A stretch of 64,000 bases of DNA from Ostrinia nubilalis (GCF_963855985.1 NC_087111.1:5895001-5959000), one strand, 5' to 3'. Positions 47,169 to 58,700 are shown, numbered from the stretch's first letter. Notes: a model not told the origin generated them from the letters alone. Numbers and translations are program-made.

Positions 47169-48435
47169 TAGTGACCGACCGAATATTCGTTTTCGTTTTC
47201 GTTTTCGGCCATTTTCGGCCAAAAAATGGACATTCGGCCATATTTTCGTTTTCGGCCAAAAACCAGCCGAAGCTTCGGCCAAACCGAATATCAGAAATAC
47301 GTGAATAAAATGGTGACGTTTATCGTTCCGATATCTTCGGGAGTGAATCTAGTGCACTCATGGTTCCAATCAGACTTGAACGGACGCGGTATTGTCACAC
47401 TCTTTTGAAGTTGTGAAGTGAGGTTACGTTGTAAAGGGTGTCCAGCGAGAATTTTCCAAGTTCGAAATTGAATACAATAAAACCAAAGAGTTTTCATTAA
47501 GTTTAATTGTTTCAAAATAGAGTCTAATGCGGATTTGAAATACGCCATGAGTCACTGGTCGGGAGCCTACAGAGCGTTCGCAGTTGAGCAATAAGTATTT
47601 GAAAAGTATTGTCGAATGATCGATGAATGTCTGATACCACAACTGCAACTGCATCCCGGTCAAATACGTAACTCTATTTCAGCAAGAAGGTGTCTCACCA
47701 CACACGGAGAGTACCTCGATGGAGACACTGAGGACTATTTTTTCTTTTTTTCAAATAAATGATCAGCAAGTACAGAGACATACCCTAGCCGCCTCGGTCA
47801 CCAGATCTCACACCATGCGACTTTTTCTTGTGGGGATATCTCAAGTCAAAAGTTTACAGCAAACAATCCTTAAATAATTCAGGTTCTGTAAGAAAATATC
47901 CGCCGTGAAGTTGCAGGAAAATTATTAGCGCGATTTGCTCTCGCATAGTTGCGAATGTAAGGGTCCGGCTGTGAGAGTGCCTAAGATACAGTAAAACGGG
48001 CATCATTTAAAAGACATTGCCTATAAAAATTAAATCCGCATTGTTAAACTCCAGTTTGCATTAGTAATAAATAATAAAAAATCATTAATTTATTTGGAAA
48101 ATTCCCACTGGACACCCTTTATTTCTTCTTCACTTCCCAATATTTCAATATACACCGGAAATAATACTCTACTAAGAATTCATGATTAATTTTTTTGTGT
48201 TTTAATGCCGGTTTTCTTTAATCAATCCTTATCAAAATGAACTGTCAAACATCATTATGTTTTTGGTCAAAACATTAACGGTTTTCAAAGTTTTTACATA
48301 ATTTCAGATTGAAATTTGAGAGTTGAAGGTCATTTTCGTTTTCGTTTTCGTTTTCGGCCGAAAATGAGACTGCAGCCGAAGCTTCGTTTTCGTTTCCGTT
48401 TTCGGCTGAAAATCCATATTCGGTCGGACACTACA
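47169..48435. mobile_element. hAT-like non-autonomous element, about 1.27 kb
   Basis: The ends are TAGTGACCGACCGAATAT and the inverse ATATTCGGTCGGACACTA. The subterminal regions are rich in CGTTTTCG/TTCGGCCGAA repeats on both sides. The flanks CTTTCGCA and GTTTCGCA match at 7 of 8 positions, consistent with a hAT-type 8-bp duplication. No hAT transposase is present. It contains the mariner-like element at 47434-48119. Confidence 0.65.
47434..48119 (+). pseudogene. Mariner-like element, 686 bp, internally deleted, TA target duplication
   Basis: Inverted ends AAGGGTGTCCAGCGAGAATT and the complement of ATTCCCACTGGACACCCTT, flanked by TA on both sides. Broken plus-strand translation shows transposase remnants: HWSGAYRAFAVEQ near the N-terminal half, a SPHT stretch, then PPRSPDL, FFLWGYLKSKVYS and REVA-like text. 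This pattern is that of mariner-type DDE transposases (WPPRSPDLTP...FFLWGYLK, from memory). Stops, frameshifts and loss of the central part make it non-functional. Confidence 0.8.
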
Positions 48436-48712
48436 GTTTCGCATTTATAATATTAGTAGGTATAGATTAATTCTCAAATTATCATGTTATTTAGAAAAGT
48501 TTTGCTAAAATTATGGTAAAAGTATAATATCACCATCATTAAAGAAATTCTTGCATAGGTACATTCGTTTATTGTCTTCAATATAATAAGTTCAGTGTGC
48601 TTTTAGTGCAATATTATGTGTGTGTACCTATAATATGGAGTTGGAGGCAGTGTTGCCATCGCCAAAATGTTACCCCTTAAACTGCCACTAATATGCCAGT
48701 GTCAAAGACTCA

Positions 48713-48885
48713 GAGTAGGCGCACACCGTTGATTTTTCGTCGGCCGATAGTTTAGTCGGGCAGTTGATCAGTATGGGCATGTATGGGAGTGCGCACACTA
48801 CGCCGATTCGATTTGGCCGATTCTTCATACAAATTAAATTCGGACACAACTATCGGCCCTAAAAATCAACGGTGTGCGCCTACTC
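48713..48885. mobile_element. MITE with about 40-bp inverted ends, 173 bp
   Basis: Left: GAGTAGGCGCACACCGTTGA, then TTTTTCGTCGGCCGATAGTT. The right side is the inverse, TATCGGCCCTAAAAATCAAC and GGTGTGCGCCTACTC. A decayed relative may lie around 58530-58860 (CGCCGATTCTTGATACAAAT). Confidence 0.75.
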
Positions 48886-48899
48886 TCACTGTTTTCTTG

Positions 48900-50200
48900 A
48901 AATGCCAAATTCAAGAACAGCTATCAGCAGTTGTCATTTCGCAAATCAGCAAAACGTTTTTGGTCTAAACTTACCTTTAAGAGGGGAAAATCCTCAAGTT
49001 GAAATCTCTTAGTGACCACTGAAATGCAATTACTGCCAGCCGTAAGATTATAAGGTGATCAATTCAATGTCTTACAAATTGAATGAGTTTCTCCCATTCA
49101 AATTCGCTAACACGAGTGTACCTACCTACTCGTATTAGCATTTAGTTACATTACAAGTGATCGTTGCCAAAACACAGATTAACGCATCACGCAAATTGAA
49201 ATGTATGTAATGCCATTATTTAATTACAAGAACATTTATTTTATTTTACTCCATGTAGTTCCTAAAGTACCTACTTACAGTTACTAACTAGGTATTTTTT
49301 CTAGGGAATTTGGACAAGCTACTGTGACGTTCCTTTTTCATCAAAAAATCGATTTGATTTATTAGGTACTAAATAATGTCTTTTTTCCAAAGGTACCTAC
49401 TAAATTTATATTTTACATTTCTGTTAATTGAGAAGTAGGCCTAATTGGTTTTTTTTTATAGAAGTAGTTTTGAAACTATTGGTTACTGATGTCAACGACC
49501 CAATGGTGGAAATAAAAAAATTCAACAATAAATAAAAAAAAAGGAAAATCAGAGTCCACATCCAAATACTCCCTAACTTAAAAGGAACATTATTTTCATG
49601 AAAATGTTGACAAAAAATGTTGATTTCACACGTGCTTCCCCTCCCAAAGGGCTGTCAACGGACGATATAGTTAACTCGCCTTGTTACCAGGGGGCGCCAG
49701 TGGAATTCTAAATAAAGCTCGTCTCTCACAGATTCTAAATTCACTCACATGCAGGGTTGCCACTTTCCCAGATCGAATGAGCCTTTTATCGGGGAAAAAG
49801 CATTTTTTCTAGATTTTGGGACACTTGTCGGAAGGAAATAAAGAAAATTAAAGTAAAAACTTAATATTAAACACAACATTTATCATTGTAGTTACATCTT
49901 TTGCTGCCTGTAGAAAAAGTCAGATCGGCAGCGTTTCGCTTGACAAAAATTCGGAAAACTTAAAATAATTTATAGTTTCATAAAATTAAGTTGTTTTTCG
50001 GGAGTTTTTTTAGTTTGTCATTCATAAAATCGGAAGAATCCGGCCAAATCCCGACCATCACGCAACCCTATCACATTTCGCGTCAACAGTTCGCATAAAA
50101 TATTTTAAGAGGTCGCTGTTGTGTACTTGAAAGATAGAAAATACGTTTTTTTAACTGATATGAAATATTGCTGGCATCTGGATATCACTTATCACTTTCG
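48900..50200. other. No feature recognised
   Basis: AT-rich intronic sequence. I see no gene and no repeat family I can name. Confidence 0.3.
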
Positions 50201-50208
50201 TCTGCCCT

Positions 50209-50318
50209 GTAGGCCTAAGATGCGCGCCGTGATAACTTTTATCGACGTCAAAATGTATGGGTAAAATCGATAAAATGGTGTGATAACCGCTTATCGCGGC
50301 GCGCATCTTAGTCCTACT
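50209..50318. mobile_element. MITE, 'AGGCCTAAGATGCGCG' family, copy 2
   Basis: Ends GTAGGCCTAAGATGCGCG and CGCGCATCTTAGTCCTAC. Interior: CGACGTCAAAATGTATGGG. It abuts the long perfect hairpin at 50319. Confidence 0.8.
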
Positions 50319-50520
50319 GTACCTCTAGTAGGAAAAACTTTCGAGTTCGTTTCGTTGCGTATTCAAAGTGTCATCGAAAAATTTTGTATGAAAAATTAAA
50401 CAGCGCCCCCTATATTATAGCCGCCCTAGGGGGCGCTGTTTAATTTTTCATACAAAATTTTTCGATGACACTTTGAATACGCAACGAAACGAACTCGAAA
50501 GTTTTTCCTACTAGAGGTAC
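50319..50520. repeat. Perfect inverted repeat: 93-bp arms, 16-nt loop
   Basis: The left arm (50319-50411) begins GTACCTCTAGTAGGAAAAAC and ends CAGCGCCCCCT; the right arm (50428-50520) is its exact reverse complement. The loop is ATATTATAGCCGCCCT (50412-50427). I compared all 93 positions by eye and found no mismatch. It is non-coding. It may be a very recent foldback element or a source of long double-stranded RNA hairpin; a fold-back assembly artefact is also possible. Confidence 0.9.
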
Positions 50521-50608
50521 TGATAAATGGTTCACGTGGATAACAGTGTTAGAAGCGTTTGAGGATTCAAATCTCTGTAAGGCTATAAGAGCATTTTAGG
50601 TGTTATTG

Positions 50609-52710
50609 GGTCATTCCACCGGCCAAGAAAATCACGTGTCCGGGGCCAAAAAGTACCCGAATATCATAATATTTTAGTAACAAATATTTTTATCTAATAG
50701 TATAACTTTGGTTCTTGTTGTTAAACCACAGAGATAGTTAATAATAGTAAATTAAGTAATTTAAAAAAAATCGTAAGTCGTCAAAAATTGATTACCACGA
50801 CGTGTCCGCGCTCCCGATTTCAGAACAAATTTGCTCGTATAAATTAATCCGTTATTATTACCGCTTTCAATGCTTATGTAATCGATTACTGATTAAATAA
50901 ACATTGATAAATTAAATACGATATAACTATATGACTAAAAGGTTTTGTAAAATAACTATTTGAAGTTGTGTCCAGGCGTTAACCGTGATTACCCCGACAC
51001 GTCACTAATGTGCGCCTACGTCCCTAGCTACGCAATTTAGAAACGAGCTCTATCCTCCCCCGTGAACCTTTAGTGGTGGCCTGCGTGCCGAGGTGATCGG
51101 TAATGCAACTCGTCGCAGGATTTCGGAGTTATCGAGATAAGAATATGATTACCCCGACCTTGGTTCAGTGCACGATTGATTTACTCTATCCTGTTTTTTT
51201 AGGTTTCTTTACATGGAAAGTTCTTGAGAATGTACAGGAATAATGGTCCATGTAACCGCATTTTTGTGTATTAAAACATATGGGATTCAACTTACAGATT
51301 GGGCAGGGCTCAGGATAAACCTTAATTTTTTGACTACCCCGACCTTGATTACCCCGACTTTTGTCACCGAGTAATCAATAATACTGTAATTTTACTAATG
51401 AATGATTAACTAAATAACGTTTAATAAGCAAAATTACCCTTTACTAAAATGAAATCCTACCTCCTATTAATACATAATATTATCCGTCAAAATTGGCAAG
51501 ACCCCTGGACTCGACCTTATCACCGCTGAAATGCTGTAAGCCGATGTAAACTCCGCCGTTAACGTCCTGACACCTGTCTTCGAAAACATCTGGATGGAAG
51601 AGGAACTCCCAGACGACTGGCATAAGGGGCTTCTAATTATTGTGCCGAAAAAAGGGTAAAGCAAGGGTATCAGTACCGGAAGACCCAAGAGATGCGATCT
51701 GGAGTGAGGAATTGCACACAGTTGGTGCAGAGGATGTCCAACGAGTCCACAATTTCACTTACCTCGGGAGCATCGTTTCAGAGCCTGGAGGTACCGAAGA
51801 GGACATCACTTCGCGCATTGCCAAGGCCAGAGCTACCTTCGCACAACTTCGAGCCGTATGGCAGTCACGGAAATTGACCCAAGCAAGATCAAAATATTCG
51901 GGTCCAACGTCAAACCAGTTCTGCTCTATGGGCGTGAAACGTGGAAGGTCACTAAGGTTATCTCGCACCAGCTGCAGATCTTCTTCAGCCGCTGTCTTCG
52001 CCGAATTCTCCAAAATCTTCAAACAACGAACTTTTGGAACGCTGCCACGAAATACCGATCTTTCAGCAGAATAAACGCTGCAAGTGGAACTGGATAGGCC
52101 ACACTCTCCGAAGGGACCCCGATCACATCCCCAAGCAGGCTCTAGATTGGAACCCCCAGGGAAAATGCAAACGTGGTCACGCCAAAAAAACATAGCGGCG
52201 CACTGTTATGACTTGGAGCGAGATCAAACACGAAGCTCAAGACCGAATGCGATGGAGGACTGTTGTGGACGCCTTCTGTCCCATATAGGAGACATAGGAC
52301 ATTGAGTCACTAATATTATAATATGTATAATGTATATGTATGTTTTTTACTTTTTTACGCAACAACTACTAAAAAGATTTTGTTGAAACTTTACAATATT
52401 GTCGTTTATACATCAAAATAACAAATGGCTAGTTATAATAACACTTATTTTACCATAACTTAAAAAAAACCTTAGAAAATAAAATATTTTGTTTTATTTT
52501 TGATTACTCTGACTCCCAACTTTGATTACCCCGACCATGAAAATTTTGATGTCGCATAACTTTTTATTCCTGCTTGCTACAGATGGGCCAATATAAAAAA
52601 TATGCTCGTAATAATGTCTATTTTGAAATGTTTTACCTAAACTTACTCTAAATTCAAAAATAAAAAAGGTCGGGGTAATCAACAAAATAATCCAGATCCG
52701 GAGAATGACC
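50609..52710. mobile_element. Putative DNA element, 2.1 kb, with repeated GATTACCCCGAC motifs and an RTE-like insert
   Basis: Short inverted ends GGTCATTC and GAATGACC, each followed inward by CCGG-type sequence. GATTACCCCGAC or close variants occur at about 50790, 50987, 51147, 51332, 51347, 52502 and 52524 on the plus strand, and as GTCGGGGTAATC at 52669. They lie in the two flanks and are absent from the central LINE fragment. No transposase is seen. Confidence 0.5.
51487..52313 (+). pseudogene. Non-LTR retrotransposon fragment with internal deletion and frameshifts
   Basis: Translation gives RT finger text TPGLDLITAEML, LTPVFENIWMEEELPDDWH and KGLLIIVPKKG, then jumps to the C-terminal region: FTYLGSIVSEPGG, NVKPVLLYGRETW and (after frameshifts) WIGHTLRRDPDHIPKQALDW. 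The RT palm with its catalytic motifs is deleted. The family differs from the RTE copies elsewhere in the window. A small minus-strand piece of the same family lies at 58720-58815. Confidence 0.8.
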
Positions 52711-52713
52711 GTA

Positions 52714-53144
52714 TTATATTTTGTAGTCTTTTAATTTGGGAATTATTGTGAAAATTGATAAAAGATTTATCATCACCAACAACAACAACAAACAGCCTCA
52801 GGACGTCTACTGTTGAACATAGATCTCCCAAATAATTACCAAATTGACTTTGTTTTTTGCCAGCTTTTCCTGTTAGAATATTTCATTTATTTAAATTATC
52901 CGTTTAAAAGTTAGTTTATACATTACAGTATCTGTTTGATTTTGCCGTAGAAAACAACTTTGATTCAAAATTGACTCTGAATATTTATTTTCTAAATATT
53001 ATCACCTATCTAGGTAAGTGTGCTAATTGGAGCGAATCAAAGATAAATCAATGTATGCTCGTACCTACTGATAAGATAACGTAAATGCACTTGTTTTGTA
53101 TGGTCGGCATAATATTAAAGGCACTAATTAGGAAACTGATGATC
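52714..53144. other. Little recognised; short repeat remnant
   Basis: Contains only a minus-strand fragment of an RTE-derived 3' end at about 52775-52835 (AGGACGTCTACTGTTGAACA). Confidence 0.35.
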
Positions 53145-53395
53145 CAATGGTTGACATAGCCCGCAGAATCGCTAAAATCAAGTGGCAATGGGCGGGGCTA
53201 GCTCGTAGAGCTGATGGCCACTAGGGCAGAAAAGTTCTCGAATGGCGACCACGAGCCTGAAGACGTAGTGTGGGCAGGCCTCCCACTAGGTGGACCGACG
53301 ATCTGGTAAAGGTCGCGGGAAGAACCTGGATGCGGACAAAACCTTGGGGGAGGCCTTTGTCTAGCAGTGGAGTCTTTCGGCTGAAACGAACGAAT
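53145..53395 (+). mobile_element. RTE 3' fragment
   Basis: GCTAAAATCAAGTGGCAATG, CGACCACGAGCCTGAAGACG, GACCGACGATCTGGTAAAGG and CTAGCAGTGGAGT. It has internal deletions relative to the copy at 21487. Confidence 0.7.
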
Positions 53396-53637
53396 TAGGA
53401 AACTAGGTAGGTAACATAAAATATGTAAATAGCCTCAATTAGTACCTAGTTGGCCTTCGTGGATTTTCGTCTGACATTATTTTTTATCCCATCAAACCAC
53501 AAGCGGTCGCATAAGATCGCGTAACAATTGATTTTTATTGTCTTCAGGACTATCAGACTATGGCTTTAAATTAAACAAAAACTGTTTGGGCTATCGCTTT
53601 TAGTAATTATTTATTATATAATATTATTATAGTTTTA

Positions 53638-53772
53638 CGACCTTATTCACAAACGATACTTGCTTAAATGAAGCTGCACAGCGTTGAATAGAGCTCTGTG
53701 ATTGGTTCGTGTGTCACCCTGTGCGTCCATGTGCACTGTGAAACCTCATAGTATTGTTTGTGAATACGGGCG
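53638..53772. mobile_element. MITE, 'GCCCGTATTCACAAAC' family
   Basis: The left end is degraded (ACCTTATTCACAAACGATAC) and the right end is intact (GTTTGTGAATACGGGC). Interior: GTGCGTCCATGTGCACTG. Confidence 0.7.
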
Positions 53773-54057
53773 TAATGAATAAAAAAAATTAACACCCTGT
53801 ATTAATTATCAGGTACAACTTTAAATTCCGTTTACAAAGCAAGCTCTACCATGCAGAATTTCATGTTAACAGCTTCATAAAATAATTAACGGCATATTCC
53901 CCGAGCTCCAGTATTGAGGCAGCTTCCTGTATCGGATGCCGCGGGCGCGAGATAATGTAGCGCTAAATTAACATTTAATTAATAAATAACTAAGTGCATG
54001 ATTAGAGAAAGGGTGGTCAAAGCGCTTGGCAACTGATAGTGCTTGATTATACTTTAG

Positions 54058-54312
54058 TTTGTTCGTTCGTTGCAGCCAAATGACGTCCACTGCTGGACAA
54101 AAGCCTCCTCCAAGGATTTCCATAATAACCGGTTCTGCGCTGCCCGATCCAGGCTCTTCCTGCGACCTTCACCAGACCGTCGGTCCACTTAGCGGGGGGT
54201 CTGCCCACGCTACGTCTTCCGGCCCGTAGTCGCCACTCGAGAAGTTTTTCATCTCTACGAGCATTGCCACTTGATTTTAGCAATTCTGCGGGCTATATCG
54301 GTCACTTTGTAC
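54058..54312 (-). mobile_element. RTE 3' fragment
   Basis: GCAGCCAAATGACGTCCACT to GCCACTTGATTTTAGCAATT in minus orientation. The translated piece reads WRLRAGRRSVGRPPAKWTDG. Confidence 0.7.
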
Positions 54313-54665
54313 TTTAGTAGAATCTGTCAATCTATTTTGTAGATTGTATAAGATATCTTTCTTTACGAAATTGGAAAAGGCTTACGGACTAAATCATCAT
54401 CAGTCTATAGCAGTCACTGCGTTACAGCTAGACTGTCTTTGGCTTGTCGCAGGGTTCTGCCATTTGTAAGTTACTTTTTGTAAGTCGTCCGTCACTCCAG
54501 CTGGCTGAAATGTGTCTAACTACGAAACAATGTTTGCCGAGTTTTAGAGAAAATTTTCCACGACGCTATTGTATGTCAGATAAATGTTTAAAGCTGGATT
54601 TAAAATAACCCTAGGATATAATAATATATAATAGGTACCTACTTAATGCATAAGTTGCTCAAGAT

Positions 54666-54845
54666 CGTTCGTTTCAGCCGAATGACGTCCACTGCTGGAC
54701 CAAGGCCCCCCCCAAGGATTTCCGCAAAGAAACTGTTGTCCTGCGCCGCCCGCATCCAGGCATTCGCGAACTTCACCAGATCGTCGGTCCACCTAGTGGG
54801 AGGCCTACCCACGACGAGCCGGACGACGTACTGTGGGCTCAAGAT
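54666..54845 (-). mobile_element. RTE 3' fragment
   Basis: CGTTTCAGCCGAATGACGTC, AAGGCCCCCCCCAAGGATT, and CGGTCCACCTAGTGGGAGGC in minus orientation. Confidence 0.7.
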
Positions 54846-54849
54846 CATT

Positions 54850-56170
54850 CGATAATAAATGGACTAAGGATACTAGTTAATTTTAACAACAGAGTAAAGA
54901 ACACGTGGTGACAAATAAAAAAAATCCGAGAAACTGCGAGAAAACTCGAGAACGAGGTAATTGTCTGCATAAATCCTAATATTCAGTAGAAGTGATTTGA
55001 GGGCGCCAATTTAATATGCTTTGAAGATCGTGTTTTTTCGTCAATACGCCTCCTGATTCACGTTTCCCTGATGTGTAAATATACTAAAAGTGAGTCATTG
55101 TTTTGGTGTTTGGAGATATTATTTTGGCTGGTTTCACAATCTATGTCATCGACATCGTTAAAATACTTTCGATGTTCGTTATAACTGATATAATAAAATG
55201 TATTTACTGTTGGATTGGTACATAATAATTATTATTTTTTATCCACAACGAGGAAGCTCTTGGTTTGTATCTCACCTGATGGTATGTGATGATCAGGCCG
55301 AAGGTGGAAGCGAGCTTCACCCGGAATCCTCAATCACGGAGGAACTGGCTATTTTACCTCTAACTGCCGGAACACAACAATGCTGTTAACATTGTTGTTA
55401 TGGCGACAGACTTAGGTAAGATGGTGATGGCTAGCCAGGCGGACTTTTACAGCTATCCATTTGTAATAATTCAACTGAAGTACCTGGGTTGGTCAAGTTT
55501 AAGAGATGCCAGCAGGTGTCCAAACTGTGAAATAATGTTGTGTGCGTTTAAAGCGCTCGTAGATTTAGGCTTTTGATGGCTTAGTTTCAATATTTGGACT
55601 AATCACAGAACAGAATTTGTCACCAAACAAAACTCATCACTCAATAAATGATCCTATGACGTCACGGGTGATTGGTTGAATTCTCTAAGCGTGTCCACCC
55701 AGCGACAAGTCTCATACCATTTAATTTTAGCCTTTAGGGAATACAAAGCCTTATGTCAAAGTTTTTTGATCGAGAGTTCAGTACTATAATTACTGAAAGG
55801 TCATTTTTGATAAATGCCCATCGGATATAGTTTCAGTTAATCACTTAGATAAATCACCAGTTTGACATCAAATATGCGGCTGAGTACTGGACTTAATAGT
55901 TCTGCCTGGGACGATGCCAGTGGTTTTGATTTAGCTGAATGAATCTCATTCAGTTATTCAGTTTACAGATAACTCCTTTTATAAATGTAAGTCACTTAGA
56001 TAGCATAATAATATTAATAAACTGTTATTATATTTCATATTAATCTTAAAAAAAAAACACTAAAGGGATCATTTTTTTGAAAAATTATTTAGAGACTTCC
56101 TACGCGCTTGAATCAACTTACAATAATCCCTCAATTTTGTGACGTTATTTACAGAAATATGTTAACCCAT
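54850..56170. other. No feature recognised
   Basis: AT-rich intronic sequence. An open frame of 63 codons at 55198-55389 has no family resemblance and weak coding character. Confidence 0.3.
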
Positions 56171-56179
56171 TTATATTTG

Positions 56180-56275
56180 TTATGAGTGGTTCGCCACAAT
56201 AGTCTAGCGGTCGACGGTGATCGACGAGCTATCAAACCAACAATCCAAATCCTTTACCGTTGTGCTATTGTCGCC
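56180..56275 (-). mobile_element. Decayed tRNA-derived SINE, second family
   Basis: TGGTTCGCCACAATAGTCTA and TTTACCGTTGTGCTATTGTC resemble the copy at 60355-60478, but box B is lost. Confidence 0.4.
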
Positions 56276-56640
56276 TCTATTCTCATATCAATAAGTCCTA
56301 AGCGACAAATTACATTATGTTTTCCGTGACTTGCACAGACAGAGCGCCATTTCATGTACCCCATTCCATATACCAATTCCATAAGAAAATTGGTCCCAGC
56401 TTTTCATCTGAAGAGATGCGTGCACTCAACATTATCAAGTTCGTTCATTATTTCAGCTGTACGTGAGGCAAGTGGGAATTCCCTAGATCATCGCGAGTGT
56501 TGCTGGATTTTTGGGGAAATATTACGTAGACGTGCGCGGGATTAGTGTAGTGGGCTGTATAATAAACAGTAGTGGACAATACGGGTGATTTTCCCGTGCG
56601 GAAACGTTTCGACGTTTTTCTTGGGTCATTCAGTTCTAAT

Positions 56641-56785
56641 GCCCGTATTCACAAACAAAGTTTGCTTAAGTGAAGCAGCAAATCGAACGCACAGCGTTGA
56701 ATAGAGCTCTATGATTAGTTCATGTGTCACCCAGTGCGTCCACGCGCACTGTGAGACCTCATAGTAATGTTTGTGAATACGGGCG
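56641..56785. mobile_element. MITE, 'GCCCGTATTCACAAAC' family, full copy
   Basis: Perfect 16-bp inverted ends GCCCGTATTCACAAAC and GTTTGTGAATACGGGC. Interior: CAGTGCGTCCACGCGCACTG. Confidence 0.8.
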
Positions 56786-57023
56786 TTAAACCATTTCATT
56801 GTGCGTAAGCGAGGCACTGCCAATGTAAAAGAATAGAGAATTTTATAAATTATATCTAAAAGGATTAGCTCCTTTAGGCGTCCAGAAACGGTCCATCTTT
56901 GCAAAAAATATTATTGCGATTCATTAACAACCCGTTACACACAGGCCATGGTCCACAGCCTGGACCATGGCCTCGTCCTTTTAATGGAAGGTTTTGCCAT
57001 AATCTCCAACCTTGGTAAGCGAC

Positions 57024-57080
57024 AATCATAATAATCATGATCTCCAAGTCCAACACTTGGAGATCATGATTATTATGATT
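57024..57080. repeat. Perfect short hairpin: 26-bp stem, 5-nt loop
   Basis: The left arm starts AATCATAATAATCATGATCT and the right arm is its exact inverse. The loop is CCAAC (57050-57054). A smaller 12-bp hairpin (GGCCATGGTCCA) lies just upstream, at about 56943-56970. The outer (ATA/ATC)n character resembles LINE-end repeats joined tail to tail. Confidence 0.7.
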
Positions 57081-58014
57081 CCTCTCTTTAAAAATGCCAC
57101 GAATATGAAGACAATTACAAAGTGCTTACTTGTAACTGATTTATTGCGGAATTTAGATTACAATGCTGATGAGGCCTACCGATCTCCAAATTATTTATTC
57201 ACTGGTTAACGCCAAAACACATAAAAACACATTAAACGCGCCGTAAACTTTTAAAAAGACCTCATCGACCACTGACAGACTATTTTTACGTTAACAAAAA
57301 TAAACGTCGCGGTCGCGCGCGTATTTCAGTCCCGTGTGTACCCGTGTTGTGGCGTTGAAATGTTACTTTAAGGTTGCAATAACACCTGTGAAATGGCTGG
57401 TCTTTTGTGCTGGAAACTTCGTCGAAGAGCATGAGCGGTGCACGAGTGTATTGTCTAGAATAACGTATTATTCTTGTCGGTTTCATGTATTTTGACTGCG
57501 ATGTAAATGTCCAGAGTTTAAGCCGGGTTTGGTCGTGTGTTTTTATATTTCGGTCGTTTCTAGCTTTTAGCTTTGGCTTTTGTGAGAGTAAAATGTAGGG
57601 AACTGACTGTAACGTATGTTTGCAAGTTACATTTTCGTGCCCAATCCAATGTTGAAGAATTTTCTTAATAGAGATTTACGAGTATTAATAGAAGGACGAT
57701 TGGAGGGGTTGCAGAAAATTAGTTATGAACGTTTGATGCTGAGCATATACATAGTTACCTTTATTTCTCAAGTCAGAGATGAAAAACTGATGATATTGAT
57801 GATAGTGTTTCAGAATACTTGACTACTAAATAATCATAAACTACTCTGAAACCTAACAATTTATTTCGATCATACTTTTGATCCCGCAACGAGACAAAGA
57901 CCTTCCTGAACATCCAACTGTACAGATGACTGCATATCAAGTTAAACACAGTAGAGTCTTATCTGGTCGTAATACAGGTTATTTTGCAACAAAAACAGAC
58001 CACGGATCTATTCC

Positions 58015-58170
58015 TATCTCTCGTTTCCACCGCTGCAACTCCTGTGTAGTGTAGCCAGGATCTACAGCTTGACCGCCAATAAAAACCCAACCAGTGAAGG
58101 TCAAGTTTGTCTCGGGGGAAAGTTAAACTGTCATTGGACCCGCAACGAAATTAATCAGAAGAACATAGGA
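58015..58170 (+). repeat. Short interspersed repeat, 'TGTAGCCAGGATCTACAG' family
   Basis: CACCGCTGCAACTCCTGTGT, with GTGTA duplicated, then AGCCAGGATCTACAGCTTGA and GGTCAAGTTTGTC. A second, shorter copy lies at 58428-58512. Confidence 0.6.
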
Positions 58171-58268
58171 GGAGTTCGAAGGTTCGACCTAACCCGCGGG
58201 CTAGTAAAACCACAGTAAATATTATGATTTATCTACTGTGGTAAAACTTACTAAACTCAAGGGAAGCC

Positions 58269-58376
58269 CATCACAAGTGATTCGCAAACAATTAACAACG
58301 TGTATCGGAAGTGGGTCAGTGGGCCACACCCCGAGATGCATTCCGCGGCACATATCAACGGTTTGGACGAAAAATA
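58269..58376. repeat. Direct repeat, copy 1 (copy 2 at 58977-59084)
   Basis: CATCACAAGTGATTCGCAAA to GGTTTGGACGA, about 108 bp, repeated 708 bp downstream in the same orientation with only a few substitutions (GGGCCACACC versus GGGCCGCACC). Confidence 0.85.
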
Positions 58377-58583
58377 ACTTTCTGTTGACCAATAGTTTAG
58401 TCAAGCAGTAATTATGGGATTATTCCAACCTCTCGTTCCCACCGCTGCAACTCCTGTGTAGCCAGGAACTACAGCTTGACCGCCAATAAAAACCCAATCA
58501 GTGAAGGTTAAAGTGTGGGCAAAGTAGGAATGCACACTGCACCGATTTGGTATCCGCCGATTCTTGATACAAATTGATTTATT

Positions 58584-58700
58584 ATGCCCGTTTTCACCAT
58601 CAATCCCTAATTTTTAAATGACCAATACGAAAAGAAATACCTGTTATGTGTTACCATAGGCGTCACTTAAAAATGAGGGACTGATGGTGAAAACGGGCAT
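58584..58700. mobile_element. MITE, 117 bp, 'ATGCCCGTTTTCACCATCA'
   Basis: The left end ATGCCCGTTTTCACCATCA and right end TGATGGTGAAAACGGGCAT are perfect 19-bp inverted repeats, and similarity continues to about 38 bp. Non-coding. Confidence 0.8.

Larger units (their letters stand above)
46958..48464 (-). mobile_element. Helitron-like element split by a hAT-like insertion
   Basis: The left side has ACTAGCTTTCCGCCCGCGAC and TTTTGTCTGTCACAGAAAAAC, and the right side has GTTTCGCATTTATAATATTA. Together they form one Helitron-like copy in minus orientation once 47169-48435 is removed. It is the oldest of three nested insertions. Confidence 0.7.
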
